A DNA stretch of 64,000 bases from Hanleya hanleyi (GCA_036873755.1 JAVTVY010025215.1:1-64000), one strand, 5' to 3'. Shown: positions 44,329-54,029, counted from the stretch's first letter. The notes: a model not told the origin generated them from the sequence alone. Numbers and translations: made by a program.

Positions 44329-44548
44329 AGAAAGAGGATTGGAATAAGGCTTACAATGACCTTTATAGTAACCACGCTGGATTGAATAGGAGAGCTCTCC
44401 TAGGGGCAGACAACTCCTAGGGGAGTTGATTTTTTCTTTTAACTTCCGTTTTTCTACGTTTGATTGTGCATTTAATCGGAGATAAAAGGCATTTAATTCA
44501 AGCAGGTTTGACTTAGTAACAAATAGAAACATTGATTATAAATGTTTA
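44329..44548 (-). repeat. Right inverted terminal repeat of the DIRS1-like element
   Basis: Inverted copy of 37889-38069 with a 39-bp outer extension (TTTGACTTAG...AATGTTTA) that the left ITR lacks. The left copy has its own 15-bp extension instead. Confidence 0.9.
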
Positions 44549-45220
44549 ATTTTTGTGCAATGTAACAACTACACCTTTCCTAAATGGATCTGTTTTTGAT
44601 GTCTTAAGTTTGAGCATAGCACAATCATTGACCGAATCAAAACTAACATCTGCAATACAAAGGTGAATATTATGATCAAACTTGGAAACATTTATAGTAA
44701 ATTCTCCACATCGGAGGAATCCGAAGAAAGCTACCTTGACAACAGTTGCCATCATCATATCATCGAATGGTGAAAAAATTCCTCTTTTCAAGGCATTACA
44801 CAATTTCAAAGCTATTTCTGCAGTAATGGGCATTCTGGTTTTGCGGTGTAGCCCCTGATCTTTCTTTATACCTCTACATATTAAATTCAACCGTTCTAAT
44901 GCGTGTCCACAGGAGGATAACAACGGGTTTGGAAGACCCGCTGCAAGGTATGCAAATCTTACCCCCGATAAGTACAAGTTAATGGTGGACCAGCAAAAGT
45001 GCAAACGTTTATGACAGTATGTCACGAACAAAATTAACTAATCTTCAGATATGGCAGGTAAGTTCGATGGCGAACATGCAATATTATGCAGGTTGACGAA
45101 TTTCACAAAATGGGATAGTCCTGTGTGATACACTTTTCTAGTCCGATGTGTAATTGAACCGTGCCACAACTGTGTTGCCTCATCATCTAAGGCAGGATCA
45201 CTTCGGCGAATGGCGGACAC
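44546..45220 (-). pseudogene. Tyrosine recombinase, N-terminal part
   Basis: Overlaps the end of the RT frame by 34 bp. It starts with SAIRRSDPALDDEATQLWHGS and has an in-frame TAG at 45038-45040. It continues with STINLYLSGVRFAYLAAG and the core-binding domain, then FFGFLRCGEF, which holds the first catalytic Arg. Reading ends at VVVTLHKN, where the inserted DIRS element supplies a TAA. The rest of the protein resumes at 37861. Confidence 0.9.
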
Positions 45221-46810
45221 TGTTGCTTGATGAGGTCTGCATCCGGAGCCAGTCGCCGAAACCTCTGGAATTGAAAACGTGAAATTGCATCGGCTATTTC
45301 ATTTCGACGTCCTGGCAAATGTTCTGCTTGAATAATGAAATTGCCCTTCATTGCTGTCAAGGTTAATCGGCGAACGAATTTCATTATCAATTTACACTTA
45401 GTTGCAGAACGACCTTTCTTGATAATGTTCACAGTTGCCAGATTATCACAATGAAACCTGATCCGCCGCTGAGACCACTGACTTCCCCATAACATGGCGG
45501 ACACGACTATTGGGTATAGTTCGAGCAGTGCCATAGAAGCTTCACCTTTATCTAAAGTTTTCATTTCTGGTGGCCAGTGTTCACAAAACCAGTGTCCCTG
45601 AAAATAACCTCCAAAACCTAAAGTTGAGGAGGCATCTGTGTATAGATGCAGGTCATCGGCATTGACAACATTGCTATGGAGAAAGAAATGAATTCCATTC
45701 CATGCTTCCAGAAAATCTTTCCATAGTGATAATTCTGATAGACAGTCCTGATTCAAATATACATGATGGTGTAATTCCCGCACAGTAGTGGACAGATGTA
45801 GCATAAATGAAACAAAGGACCTCCCAGGCACTATCACTTTTGCTGCAAAATTTAAGTGGCCTAGCAGGGACAGCAGTTCTCGTTTTGTTATGGAACGTTT
45901 TTCCATGACTGATTGGATTTTTTGTGTGATTCGGTCTTTTTTGTCTGCTGGAAGGTAAGCTTGCATGTTGTCAGAGTCAAGTCCAATTCCCAAATATTCA
46001 AGTTCATGTGTTGGACCCACAGTTTTATGTGGTGCCAGAGGAATATTCAGGATTTTGAATAGCCTTGTCATGATAGCCATTGTTCTCCACGCACATGTGT
46101 ATTCTTTATTAACACATAAAAAATCATCAAGTAAATGGATCACAAAATTTACTCCATATTTGTGTTTCGCAATCCAACAGATTGCCTGTGATAAGTAGTC
46201 AAAGATTTTTGGACTTGACCTGGAACCGAAAACTAATCGAACATAAAAATAATATAGGCCTTGCCATTTGATGCCATGGAGATGCCAGATGGACGGATGT
46301 AAAGGCACCTGTTTGAAAGCGTCCGTGATATCGAACTTGCACAATTGTGCCCCACGCCCAACTTTATTAATCTGTGTAATGGCATCATCGACTTTAACAT
46401 ATGACAGGGAGTATGTCTTTGTCTATGAGATCATTGAGACTAGATACATCTGGCTGATCATGAGGAGCCGAGAGATCGACCACCAGTCTCTTCTTCTTTG
46501 AGTATTTACCTTCTGCAATGCTCAATGGATTGATGCGATAGATTGTATAGGGCGGGGATGCGAACGGGCCAATAATGTACCCTTTTTTCAGTTCGGACTG
46601 CAGTAGTGTTGTTGTTGCTTCTGGGTCTTTTCGTGCAGAAAGGTTATTTTTGCATTCGTAAGACATTGAAGGCATTTCTGTCACCCCAGTCATAAATCCA
46701 TCTTTTAAACCAGAACATAGATATTCTACGAATGATTTATTTGGGTGACCCGACAGTTCTTGCTGTAACCTATCAACATCTATTGGTGTGCTGGCTTTGG
46801 TGTGTGTCAC
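45187..46810 (-). pseudogene. Reverse transcriptase-RNase H of the Ngaro-like element (one frameshift)
   Basis: Two frames: 46810-46394 (RT N-terminus with GYIIGPF, KKKRLVVDLSAPH and SLNDLID) and 46344-45187. The second carries RT motifs CKFDITDAFKQVPLHP, LVFGSRSSPKIFD and HLLDDFL (catalytic DD), then RNase H with LYTDASSTLGFGGYFQG, ELYPIV, FHCDN and AEHLPGRRNEIADAISR. The break is near 46390, where GTCATATGTTAAA stops the first frame; a small indel accounts for it. The first frame is in the same phase as gag. RNase H runs to the end with no integrase, consistent with a tyrosine-recombinase element. Confidence 0.9.
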
Positions 46811-46828
46811 CGAAAACTCGTCAACCAG

Positions 46829-48340
46829 TCACTTGGTATCAGTGGACTGGGTGACGTTTCTGGCTTTTGTACAACGCGTCACTGGATGATTTCCCTTGCA
46901 TTTCGTGCAGACATGCGAAAAAGGACATGTTTGTCTTGTACATCCAAAGTCGCCATTGAAATTATTACATATTTCCTGACCATTGTGCATAATTCTAAGT
47001 CGTCCCCTCTTGTCATTCTCCGTGTGTGGTGTATATTCTCGTCCACGTTCGCGTCCATAGTCACGCCCAAAGTTGCGCCCATAGTCACGTCCATATCTGG
47101 CTTCGCTGAATTGCCTCTGTGGGCAAAAATCGAATGGGTGTATCACACTGTGGCAAATTGAGCACGATGCTGCTCTACGTCCGGCCGTCAGCCTACTGAA
47201 AATATCATTGTCTCGAACAGACCAATCTACTTTCACATTCTTTTGCTCCAAGAAAGCTGCAGCCCTAGTAGCAAATTGCACATGGTAGTCATAGAACAGG
47301 CTACCTCCGAAACTATTTGCCATTTCAACAATGTCAGCTTCATATAAGTCCAGTTCTTCTCGCCTCTCGGGGAAACCGAGTGGATGTGTTTCACACATGA
47401 CAGCTTTGTATTTCCCAAAAGCGACGAGAAATTCGCTTAATGTCAGAGTTTTATTTAATCGGGGATCGGGATTGCCCTTTATTTGTATTTGATTTCCTGC
47501 CAAGTCCATAATTGTTCGGTTATCTGACCTTTCGTGTATGGGGATCAAAAGTGATGCCAAATTGACATATTTACCTTCTGTAATTCTCTGTTGTAAAGCC
47601 TTTGGAACAGTGACGATCTTGGGAAGGTCATGCGATGGGATCCCGAAACGATTTCTTACATTCGGTGGCATTGTATGTGTTGCTGCTGCAATCCCTCCAA
47701 ATACTGGGTGTTCCGTTTCAAAACGAATTGTCGAATTGTCCACATCGGCAGCTGTTTGCAGCGTGTAACGTTCATAACGTGCATTGTTGTTGTTGTTGTT
47801 GTTGTTCAGAGCCTCGCTCTGAATGCCCGCACTATTTCCGGTTGACGCACTCGCTCCGGCCGCCATGTGCTGAATAGTTTGGCAAAGTCCAGTCACGGTG
47901 TCTTGCATGATCCCGATGGATTGCCGTAATTCTTGAATGTCCCTGTTGGTCGTTGATCCTTCAGTTCTTTCTTCACGTATTAAATTTGGGGATTGGTCGA
48001 CATCGCTGGCATTGAGGTCTTGGTTAGGGACTCCAGAGGGGGGTGGAATCGTGGCGCGTCTTTCCCGATTTATTTCCAAAGTCCGCAATAAATTTTTTCT
48101 GGTCATGTTTGCGGGCATAAATATTCCCAGGGCCTCCAATTCCTGTCGTAGTTGTAGACCCGACCAATTTGTTGGGTTTGCTCGGTCCAACCTGGAGTTT
48201 GAACGGACTTCAGACGCTTTTCTCGTTTTTGAGCGGCCCCTGTCCGCGGCATCTTCATCGGTCCGAACATCGTCGCTTATTGGGCTAGGAATGTCATCTG
48301 CCATCCGTTTACGACCTCTCGTTCTCATGTGTCGTTCCAT
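46829..48340 (-). CDS. gag-like ORF1 of the Ngaro-like element (503 aa)
   Basis: Basic N-terminus, then a segment (NPTNWSGLQLRQELEALGI) like a SAP-type helix pair, a poly-Asn run encoded by a (GTT)8 tract at 47785-47808, and a central capsid-like region. A CxxC pair (SCSICHSVIHPFDFC) and an Arg/Tyr/Gly-rich stretch (GRDYGRNFGRDYGRERGREY) follow. The C-terminus has a CCCH finger (C-x8-C-x4-C-x3-H in CNNFNGDFGCTRQTCPFSH) directly followed by a knuckle (CTKCKGNHPVTRC). Nucleic-acid binding is likely. The frame ends in TGA at 46829-46831 and stays open beyond it into RT (see findings). Intact, so relatively recent. Confidence 0.85.
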   Translation of the reverse strand: MERHMRTRGRKRMADDIPSPISDDVRTDEDAADRGRSKTRKASEVRSNSRLDRANPTNWSGLQLRQELEALGIFMPANMTRKNLLRTLEINRERRATIPPPSGVPNQDLNASDVDQSPNLIREERTEGSTTNRDIQELRQSIGIMQDTVTGLCQTIQHMAAGASASTGNSAGIQSEALNNNNNNNNARYERYTLQTAADVDNSTIRFETEHPVFGGIAAATHTMPPNVRNRFGIPSHDLPKIVTVPKALQQRITEGKYVNLASLLIPIHERSDNRTIMDLAGNQIQIKGNPDPRLNKTLTLSEFLVAFGKYKAVMCETHPLGFPERREELDLYEADIVEMANSFGGSLFYDYHVQFATRAAAFLEQKNVKVDWSVRDNDIFSRLTAGRRAASCSICHSVIHPFDFCPQRQFSEARYGRDYGRNFGRDYGRERGREYTPHTENDKRGRLRIMHNGQEICNNFNGDFGCTRQTCPFSHVCTKCKGNHPVTRCTKARNVTQSTDTK

Positions 48341-49045
48341 AGTTTTTGTTCTCCGTGAAATGATTATTTAAGTCCTTCGATGGTAACGCAAAAATAGCCT
48401 AAAAAACTGGATTGTACTAATGTGCATAGAGCTCAGCATGGACCGATCAAATATGGCGACGATGAAAGATATTTCAGACAAAGGGAAATACCCGTATGTA
48501 GACAGTGTCGCGGGATCTCGTGGAATCTCACGAGAAGAACTCGTTATGTGTCACAAACAACATGATTCTTCGCATCAAATTTCCATATATTTCTTTATCC
48601 CAGTAACGATCGACGTCCAAGCCCAGTTACTGTAACTTGAACCATGGAACAACACATGAGAATATCTATTTCACAGTGAAAGTACACAAAGTCGCCAAAA
48701 AGCGACTTTTAACCTGCAATTCTGGGCATATAATAAGTAATTCCACTCGCATGTTTTTGCATGAAAACACCAAAAAGTTCCTCAACCAGTTTCACTATCT
48801 CGCACAATCAGATGACTATAACAAGACTACCTCTCAAATATTACAGAATGTCAATTATCCAATAGTTTAAACTATATAGTTCCGCCTGCATATCACACTG
48901 TTATATCACTGTCTGCTCACAAGCTCAAGAATTCTCTCCTCTGCTGTCAACACTTCTCCTATATATACTGGTACCTCATATAGAACTTTCCAGAAAATGA
49001 ACAGTTTGGAACTGGTCGGTATAAAGCTTAGTGGTAGGTGATTAG
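48341..49045. other. Spacer upstream of the Ngaro-like gag
   Basis: Presumed 5' leader of the minus-strand Ngaro-like element near 48341-48420; beyond that the origin is unclear. Plus-strand open frames at 48420-48635 and 48637-48870 have no recognised domain. Confidence 0.35.
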
Positions 49046-49049
49046 TTAA

Positions 49050-50125
49050 AGTGAACGTAAAGGCTGTGACAACATACACGCGATGTGGAAGAACTATATT
49101 AAAAGTATCAGTTGGCAGCAACAAATATTTTTTGTGATTTTTTCTCTTCCGAAAAAATAATTCCAAACACCGGAATAATTGACTGGTGCAACAATCGACT
49201 GGGGTCGGCCATGTTCGTCTATTTAGTAGCCTTGCGCCAATGAAAACGCTTCCTTGTAGCACGTGATATTTTCCTGTGACGTAGTATCACTTTGTTGTAG
49301 CTTTACTGTAACACGAATTGTAATGGCGGAGGTGGGGGGCTCGGTTGTTTCAAGCGTGTTTTGACTGTGTTGCGTGTCTCCAGCAAGTGTTTACCGAGCT
49401 GAAACTTGTCAGGGCGCAGTGATGGCAAGCAAAATACATCCGTCTCGGGTTCTCCTCTGCTACCGCTACAGTCGGATAAGTTATCATTACACAGATTCCC
49501 GTTAGGGAAGCCGGGACTCAAACAGTTGCACAACATCGGCAGACCAGACTGTACTCCAACCGAGAAATCTGTGCTGTTTTCGGTCTATTTTAAAGCCGAA
49601 TGTTTCCAACCTGACCTCTACGGAAGGCTGATGTTGACGCCCAGCAGGAGAGCCAGGAGGCGAAGGAAATTAAACTTTAAAGAAGATGCAATCCCAACAG
49701 AATTGTCACATCGTAGATCAAAGACACCGAGATCAACAACATCGATTCAGAAACGTCAGAGTGTGGATTCAAGTTCTAAACTTTTAAGTGAGGTAAAAAT
49801 AATTTTATTACCGTTTGGCGGGACAGAGACACTGCGAGATAGGCAGATTATACGAAGTGTCGAAATCTGGGTTTTCGATAACATGTTTACATGCTTACTG
49901 CGCTTTCTAACTCCACAAAGTAGAGAGCTCCCAAGGTGATACGACGTCACTGCTCTGAGGTGAGATAGCCAACATGGCTGCTGCCGGGGAACAATAAAAC
50001 AACAGAGATAATTTCGTTCCCACTCGGTGCAAAAAAATCCCCAAAAATATTTGTTGCTGCTGTTTGATACTTTCATTGTAGTTCTTTCCCACAGAGTGCA
50101 TGTTGCCTCAGCCTTTACGTTCACT
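49050..50125. mobile_element. Second Kolobok-like TTAA element with a degenerate THAP exon
   Basis: TTAA at 49046-49049 and 50126-50129. Inverted ends begin AGTGAACGTAAAGGCTG and continue for about 110-120 bp with GGCAGCAACAAATATTTTT shared (as GCAGCAACAAATATTTTT on the other arm). The inner flanks share TGACGTMGTATCAC-type blocks. Length is 1,076 bp. Inside is a plus-strand THAP-like frame (49406-49790) that has lost zinc ligands. It has the same architecture as 31988-32970, but its TIRs differ, so it is a separate family. Confidence 0.65.
49406..49790 (+). pseudogene. Degenerate THAP-domain exon
   Basis: LSLHRFPLGKPGLKQLHNIG then RPDCTPTEKSVLFSVYFKAECF follows the THAP order (HRFP, helix, G-R, P-T, then the C-x2-H-F motif). 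The C-x2-H motif reads F-S-V-Y, losing both zinc ligands, and the N-terminal C-x4-C is not in frame. A basic tail (SRRARRRRKLNFKEDAIPTE) and SLLSEV before GTAAAA at 49794 suggest the old exon end. It can no longer bind zinc. Confidence 0.6.
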
Positions 50126-50167
50126 TTAAGGTAATTTACAGTATCTCTACCAGCAACGTGTACAATT

Positions 50168-50425
50168 TCAAATCATATGGTTGTAACAATCTTTTGAAAT
50201 GTCTCCCAAGAACACTAATGGATTGTGATTAGTGTACACAATTACATCACCAGAACTTTTGGTTACATACACTTCAAAATGTTGCAAAAGCAATACAATA
50301 CTCAACGCTCCATTTTCTGTGGTAGAATATGTCCGTTGGTGTTTATTGAGTTTCTTGGAGTAATAACTCACCAGTTTGTTTACTCCAGCTTCATCCGCTT
50401 CAAGCAATACAGTTCCAACTAGCAT
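50168..50425 (-). pseudogene. Gypsy RNase H fragment
   Basis: GTVLLEADEAGVNKLVSYYS followed by KKLNKHQRTYSTTENGALSI, HFEVYV and VYTNHNPLVFL, the gypsy RNase H and connection layout, with TDH changed to TNH. The upstream TDAS segment is missing, lost in the deletion next to the Mutator-like insertion. Confidence 0.85.
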
Positions 50426-50709
50426 TATTCCTATCTTGAATCGTTAAGAAATGTTTGGAGCTATCAACACGGGTTCATTTTACAAAGACAGTCTGACAAG
50501 TTGACCCTGCACATTTATCACTAGCTCTGGTATAGCCTTGTTCTATACTACGTGAGAACAACGCTATGGCTGCAAACCAATCACCAGATCGAGTTGTTGG
50601 GAAAGTGCCGTACAGGCAATATTTGCCGAACCAATTGACCATAACCAATAAGATTCCATGTCCACCTACCTTTCATAAAACACCTTGTTTATCAGCGACT
50701 CCATTTTTA

Positions 50710-53050
50710 TACGCCCGCCAAAAGGCGGACGTATTATGTGATGGCGGTTTCCGTCCGTGTGTCCGTCTGTCCGTCCGCCGTGTCCGGTCTATATCTGGGA
50801 CAGTTTTCTGTCTACAGTTCTAATTTTTGGCGAGTGGATACCCTATGGGGAGACGATGTGTCGCGTACCAAAATGAAGGTCGAGGTCAGAGGTCAAAGGT
50901 CACTGGCCTAAAAAAACAGGAAATCACTGAAGTGTTCGTGTCCGGTCTACATCTGTGAACGTTTTCTATCCACAGTTGCAAATTTTTGTGAGTGGATGCG
51001 CTAGGTGAAGACGATGTGTCGCGTACCAAAATTAAGGTTGAGGTCAGAGGTCAAAGGTCACTGTTGCCTAAAATCAGGAAATCATTGATCGTTGACAGTT
51101 TTCTATCTACAGTTCTAATTTTTGGTGAGTGGATGCCCTAGGGGGAACGATGTGTTGCATACCAAATGTAGGTCGAGGTCAGAGGTCAAAGGTCAGTGTG
51201 ACTGAAAAATCAGGAAATCATTAAAAATTTCTAATTTTTTGTGAGTGGATTCAATATGAGGAAATGAAGTGTCGCATACCAAAAAATAGGTCAAGGTCAA
51301 AGGTCAGTGTGACCCCAAAATCAGGAAATTATTAAAAATAACATTTTTTTTGTGCCAGTAGATACATTAGGGAGACACAATGCGTCACCTACCAAAATGT
51401 AGGTCAAGGTCAAAGGTCAAGGTCCCTGTGACCCCAAAATCGTGGAATTGTTAAAAATCATGATTTTTTGAGTCCATTGAGAAATTACGGGGATTCGTTT
51501 CGTCATGTACCGAAATTTAGATCCAGGTCCATAGTCAAGGTCGCTGTGACCCCAGAATCTAGGTCAAAGGTCAGTGTGACCTAAAAATCAGGAAATCAAT
51601 AAAAATTACTAATTTTTTATGAGTGGATTCAATAGGGGGAAATGAAGTGTCGCATACCAAAAAAAATAGGTTAAGGTCAAAGGTCACTGACCCCAAAATC
51701 ATGAAATTATTACAAATAACATTTGTTGTGTCAGTAGATACATTAGGGGGACACGATGTGTCACATACCAAAATGTGGGTCAAGGTCAAAGGTCAAGGTC
51801 ACTGACCCCAAAATTGTGAAATTGTTAAAAATCATGATTTTTGTGTCCATTGAGAAATTATGGGGAGACGGTTTATCATGTACCAAAATTTAGGTCAAGG
51901 TCAATAGTCAAGGTCACTGTGACTTCAGAATCAAGAAATCTTTGAAAAGTAATTTTTTTTTGTGTCCGTGGATACATTAGGGGGGACATCTAGGTCAAGG
52001 CCGAACGTCAAGGTCACTGTGACCCCCAAAATCATGAGATTTATAAAAATCATGATTTTTTTTGTGTCCATTGATACATTGAGGGAAGACGATGTGTCCT
52101 GTACCAAAATTTAGGTCAAGGTCAAAGGTCAATGTCACTGTGACCCCAAAATCAGAAATTCATTACAAGTCACATTTTCGTATGCCTGTCGAAGACGAGG
52201 TCATGCAATGCGATGTTGCGTTCTATCCATTCATCCATTAACATTTGTTGTCCATGCGATAACTAGTTTCAAGGTATGGATTGGTACCAAATTTTGAGTA
52301 TACCTTACTCGCATGGCAAAGAGGAGCCATACATCAATCGATCAAAGGTCAAGGTCACAGTCACCCAAAACTGAATCAAGTATAAGATGTGATATATGTT
52401 ACATTCTCAGAAGCACAAAATTGTAGACCTTTCTCTGGTGTGCTAGCTACCAATTGGAATCAAGGGGCTTACTGTATTCTACGAAACGAAACCGGCGAAA
52501 CGAAAAGTTGTAATCAACGAAACGAAAAGTTGTAATCAACGAAACGAAAAGTTGTAATCAACGAAACGAAACGGTTTCGCATTTTACAAATCAGGTGGGG
52601 GTAATTTGTAATTTGCGAAACGAGATTTTCCCACCCTCTTTATATCGAACTATGATGTAATTTCTCATCAAACTGAACGCATATCGTCCAGCCGTATCCC
52701 CGGTAACGAGAAAAACTGCATTAACCCCTTGACCGGCGGAAAATGGTCATTTTATACCCTCGTTTCGCATTTTACAAATCAGGTGGATGAGAAATTTAAA
52801 AAAAAAATTAATTTGCGATATAAAGAGGGTGGGAAAATCTCGTTTCGCAAATTACAAATTACCCCCACCTGATTTGTAAAATGCGAAACCGTTTCGTTTC
52901 GTTGATTACAACTTTTCGTTTCGTTTCGCAGATTACAACTTTTCGTTTCGTTTCGCCGGTTTCGTTTCGTATAATACAACAAACTTGAAATTTGGACCAA
53001 TATAATTCCAGATATACGGGCGTATATTGAAGCCCCTTGGGCTCTTGTTA
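50710..53050. mobile_element. Tandem-repeat element, family F, rich in AGGTCA half-sites
   Basis: Begins with a hairpin (CCGCC AAAA GGCGG within TACGCCCGCC...), then GTCCGTGTGTCCGTCTGTCC. Units of roughly 110-150 bp follow, each with ACCAAAATNTAGGTCAAGGTCAAAGGTCA-type words and TGTGACCCCAAAATCAGG. It ends GAAGCCCCTTGGGCTCTTGTTA, a subterminal hairpin plus a short T-rich end. Both edges are fixed by comparing the interrupted and uninterrupted arms of the Mutator-like element. Helentron/HINE-like architecture is inferred; no protein is encoded. Confidence 0.75.
52473..52980. repeat. Long inverted repeat (about 170-bp arms) inside the family F element
   Basis: Left arm about 52476-52650 holds CGAAACGAAACCGGCGAAACG, repeated GAAACGAAAAGTTGTAATCAA and CGCATTTTACAAATCAGGTGG. 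Right arm about 52800-52975 is its reverse complement with few differences. The spacer is about 150 bp. The arms carry a 22-bp sub-repeat. Likely a foldback MITE inserted in family F, or a hairpin arisen in place. Confidence 0.85.
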
Positions 53051-53439
53051 GTTTTGCAAGACGTCTAAACTCGGACGGGGGAGGGGGGGGGGGGTAAAAC
53101 TGTTTACATCGCCGTTGTGCGTGTAGTGTTTATCGCGAGTAGTTGTGGCGCGTAATCAGCGTTCTGATCGATGTAAAGATGGCGGCGATGTGGACAGTTT
53201 TACCCCCCTCGTCCGCGTGTAGATCTCTTGCCAAGCTAAAAACGGACATTCACTCATAAACAAGGTGTTATATGAAAGGTAAGTGGGCATAGAATCGAAT
53301 TATTTTATTGGTTATGGTCAATTGGTTCGGCAAATATTGCCCGTACGGCACTTTCCCAACAACTCGATCTGGTGATTGGTTTGCAGCCATAGTGTTGTTC
53401 TCACGTAGTATAGAACAAGGCTATACCAGAGCTAATTTA

Positions 53440-54029
53440 TCACCAGGTTTTCTTTGTCAAGGCTGTCAGATAACTGCCTACGATGTTCAGATTGTCATCC
53501 CAGGTGTCACTATACACCAATACATCATCAATGTATGCAACACAATGCCCCAGTCCAGTTATGACCAGATTAATGAACCAATGAAAGCTGACAGGAGCAT
53601 TTATAAATTAACCGTTGAAAGCCGACAGAAGTATTTTTCATACCAAACGGCATGATCTTGCACTGGAATAAAGCAGCCGGTGTTCCAAGCGCAGATATTT
53701 CTTTAGCTCTGTCGGACAAAGGTGAATGCCAGTAGCCTTTTAGCAAGCCTTTATTAGTCAAATATGACTGACCCATCAATACAGTCTTCGATTCCAGGAA
53801 TAATACGCTGAATCAAGGCAACTGAACTATGCCTAGTATGTGATATAACATCAGATAACGCCAGAGACGGTGACGCCCCAGTATCTCTCAAGATAACTAC
53901 AGGTTTTTCAATTTCCCTTTCGGATGAACTGGCGACTTCTTTAGATAAAAAAAAACTCTTGTAACCCTCTGATATCTGATTTCCACTGACATCTGGTATG
54001 TCAGGCACTCTGTGTACAGGCTTGATCAA
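53440..54029 (-). pseudogene. Gypsy protease and RT fragments
   Basis: 54029-53754 carries the protease motif VVILRDTGASPSLALSDVI with the catalytic DTG intact. It is followed after a deletion by RT: LLKGYWHSPLSDRAKE, CKIMPFGMKNTSVGFQRL and, in another frame, YIDDVLVYSDTWDD with intact catalytic Asp residues. The RT is then cut by the Mutator-like element at 53443. The domain order is protease then RT, with no integrase between, so this is an ordinary gypsy order, unlike the GMR1-like element to the right. Confidence 0.85.

Larger units (their letters stand above)
37874..44548 (+). mobile_element. DIRS1-like retrotransposon, decayed, with ITRs and internal complementary region
   Basis: Shared inverted terminal repeats at 37889-38069 and 44329-44509 are nearly identical. 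Unequal outer extensions follow: 15 bp left (37874-37888) and 39 bp right (44510-44548). A 100-bp block at 44171-44271 is complementary to both extensions joined end to end. This is the DIRS-1 layout. On the plus strand are remnants of gag (38207), RT (about 41050) and recombinase (41763-42310). ATTT flanks both ends (37870-37873, 44549-44552). It interrupts the recombinase gene of the host retroelement. Many stops and frameshifts are present; it cannot move by itself. Confidence 0.82.
37517..48340 (-). mobile_element. Ngaro-like tyrosine-recombinase retrotransposon, split by a DIRS element
   Basis: Minus-strand order: gag-like ORF (48340-46829), RT-RNase H (46810-45187), tyrosine recombinase (45220-44546, continuing 37861-37517). 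There is no integrase, and the recombinase closes the element, as in DIRS-order elements. The Ngaro assignment rests on the RNase H and recombinase style. The recombinase is interrupted by 6.7 kb of DIRS1-like DNA (37874-44548). Other damage: a frameshift near 46390 and an in-frame TAG at 45038-45040. gag is intact. The element's terminal repeats were not identified, so true ends are not known; coordinates cover the coding part only. Confidence 0.85.
50522..53434. mobile_element. Mutator-like foldback element with 9-bp TSD
   Basis: ATTTATCAC flanks both ends (50513-50521 and 53435-53443). Ends begin TAGCTCTGGTATAGCCTTG on both arms. The right arm runs 53175-53434 (about 260 bp). The left arm is 50522-50709 plus 53051-53114, interrupted by the tandem-repeat element at 50710-53050. 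Without that insert the element is about 570 bp, nearly all TIR. Nine-base duplications and very long TIRs are the signature of Mutator-like elements. No transposase. It sits inside the RT gene of the gypsy element. Confidence 0.8.

Noticed and set aside
47538..48371. Plus-strand open frames of 70-144 codons opposite the gag-like ORF
   Set aside because: Antisense shadows of the intact 503-codon minus-strand frame, which carries the zinc-finger motifs.
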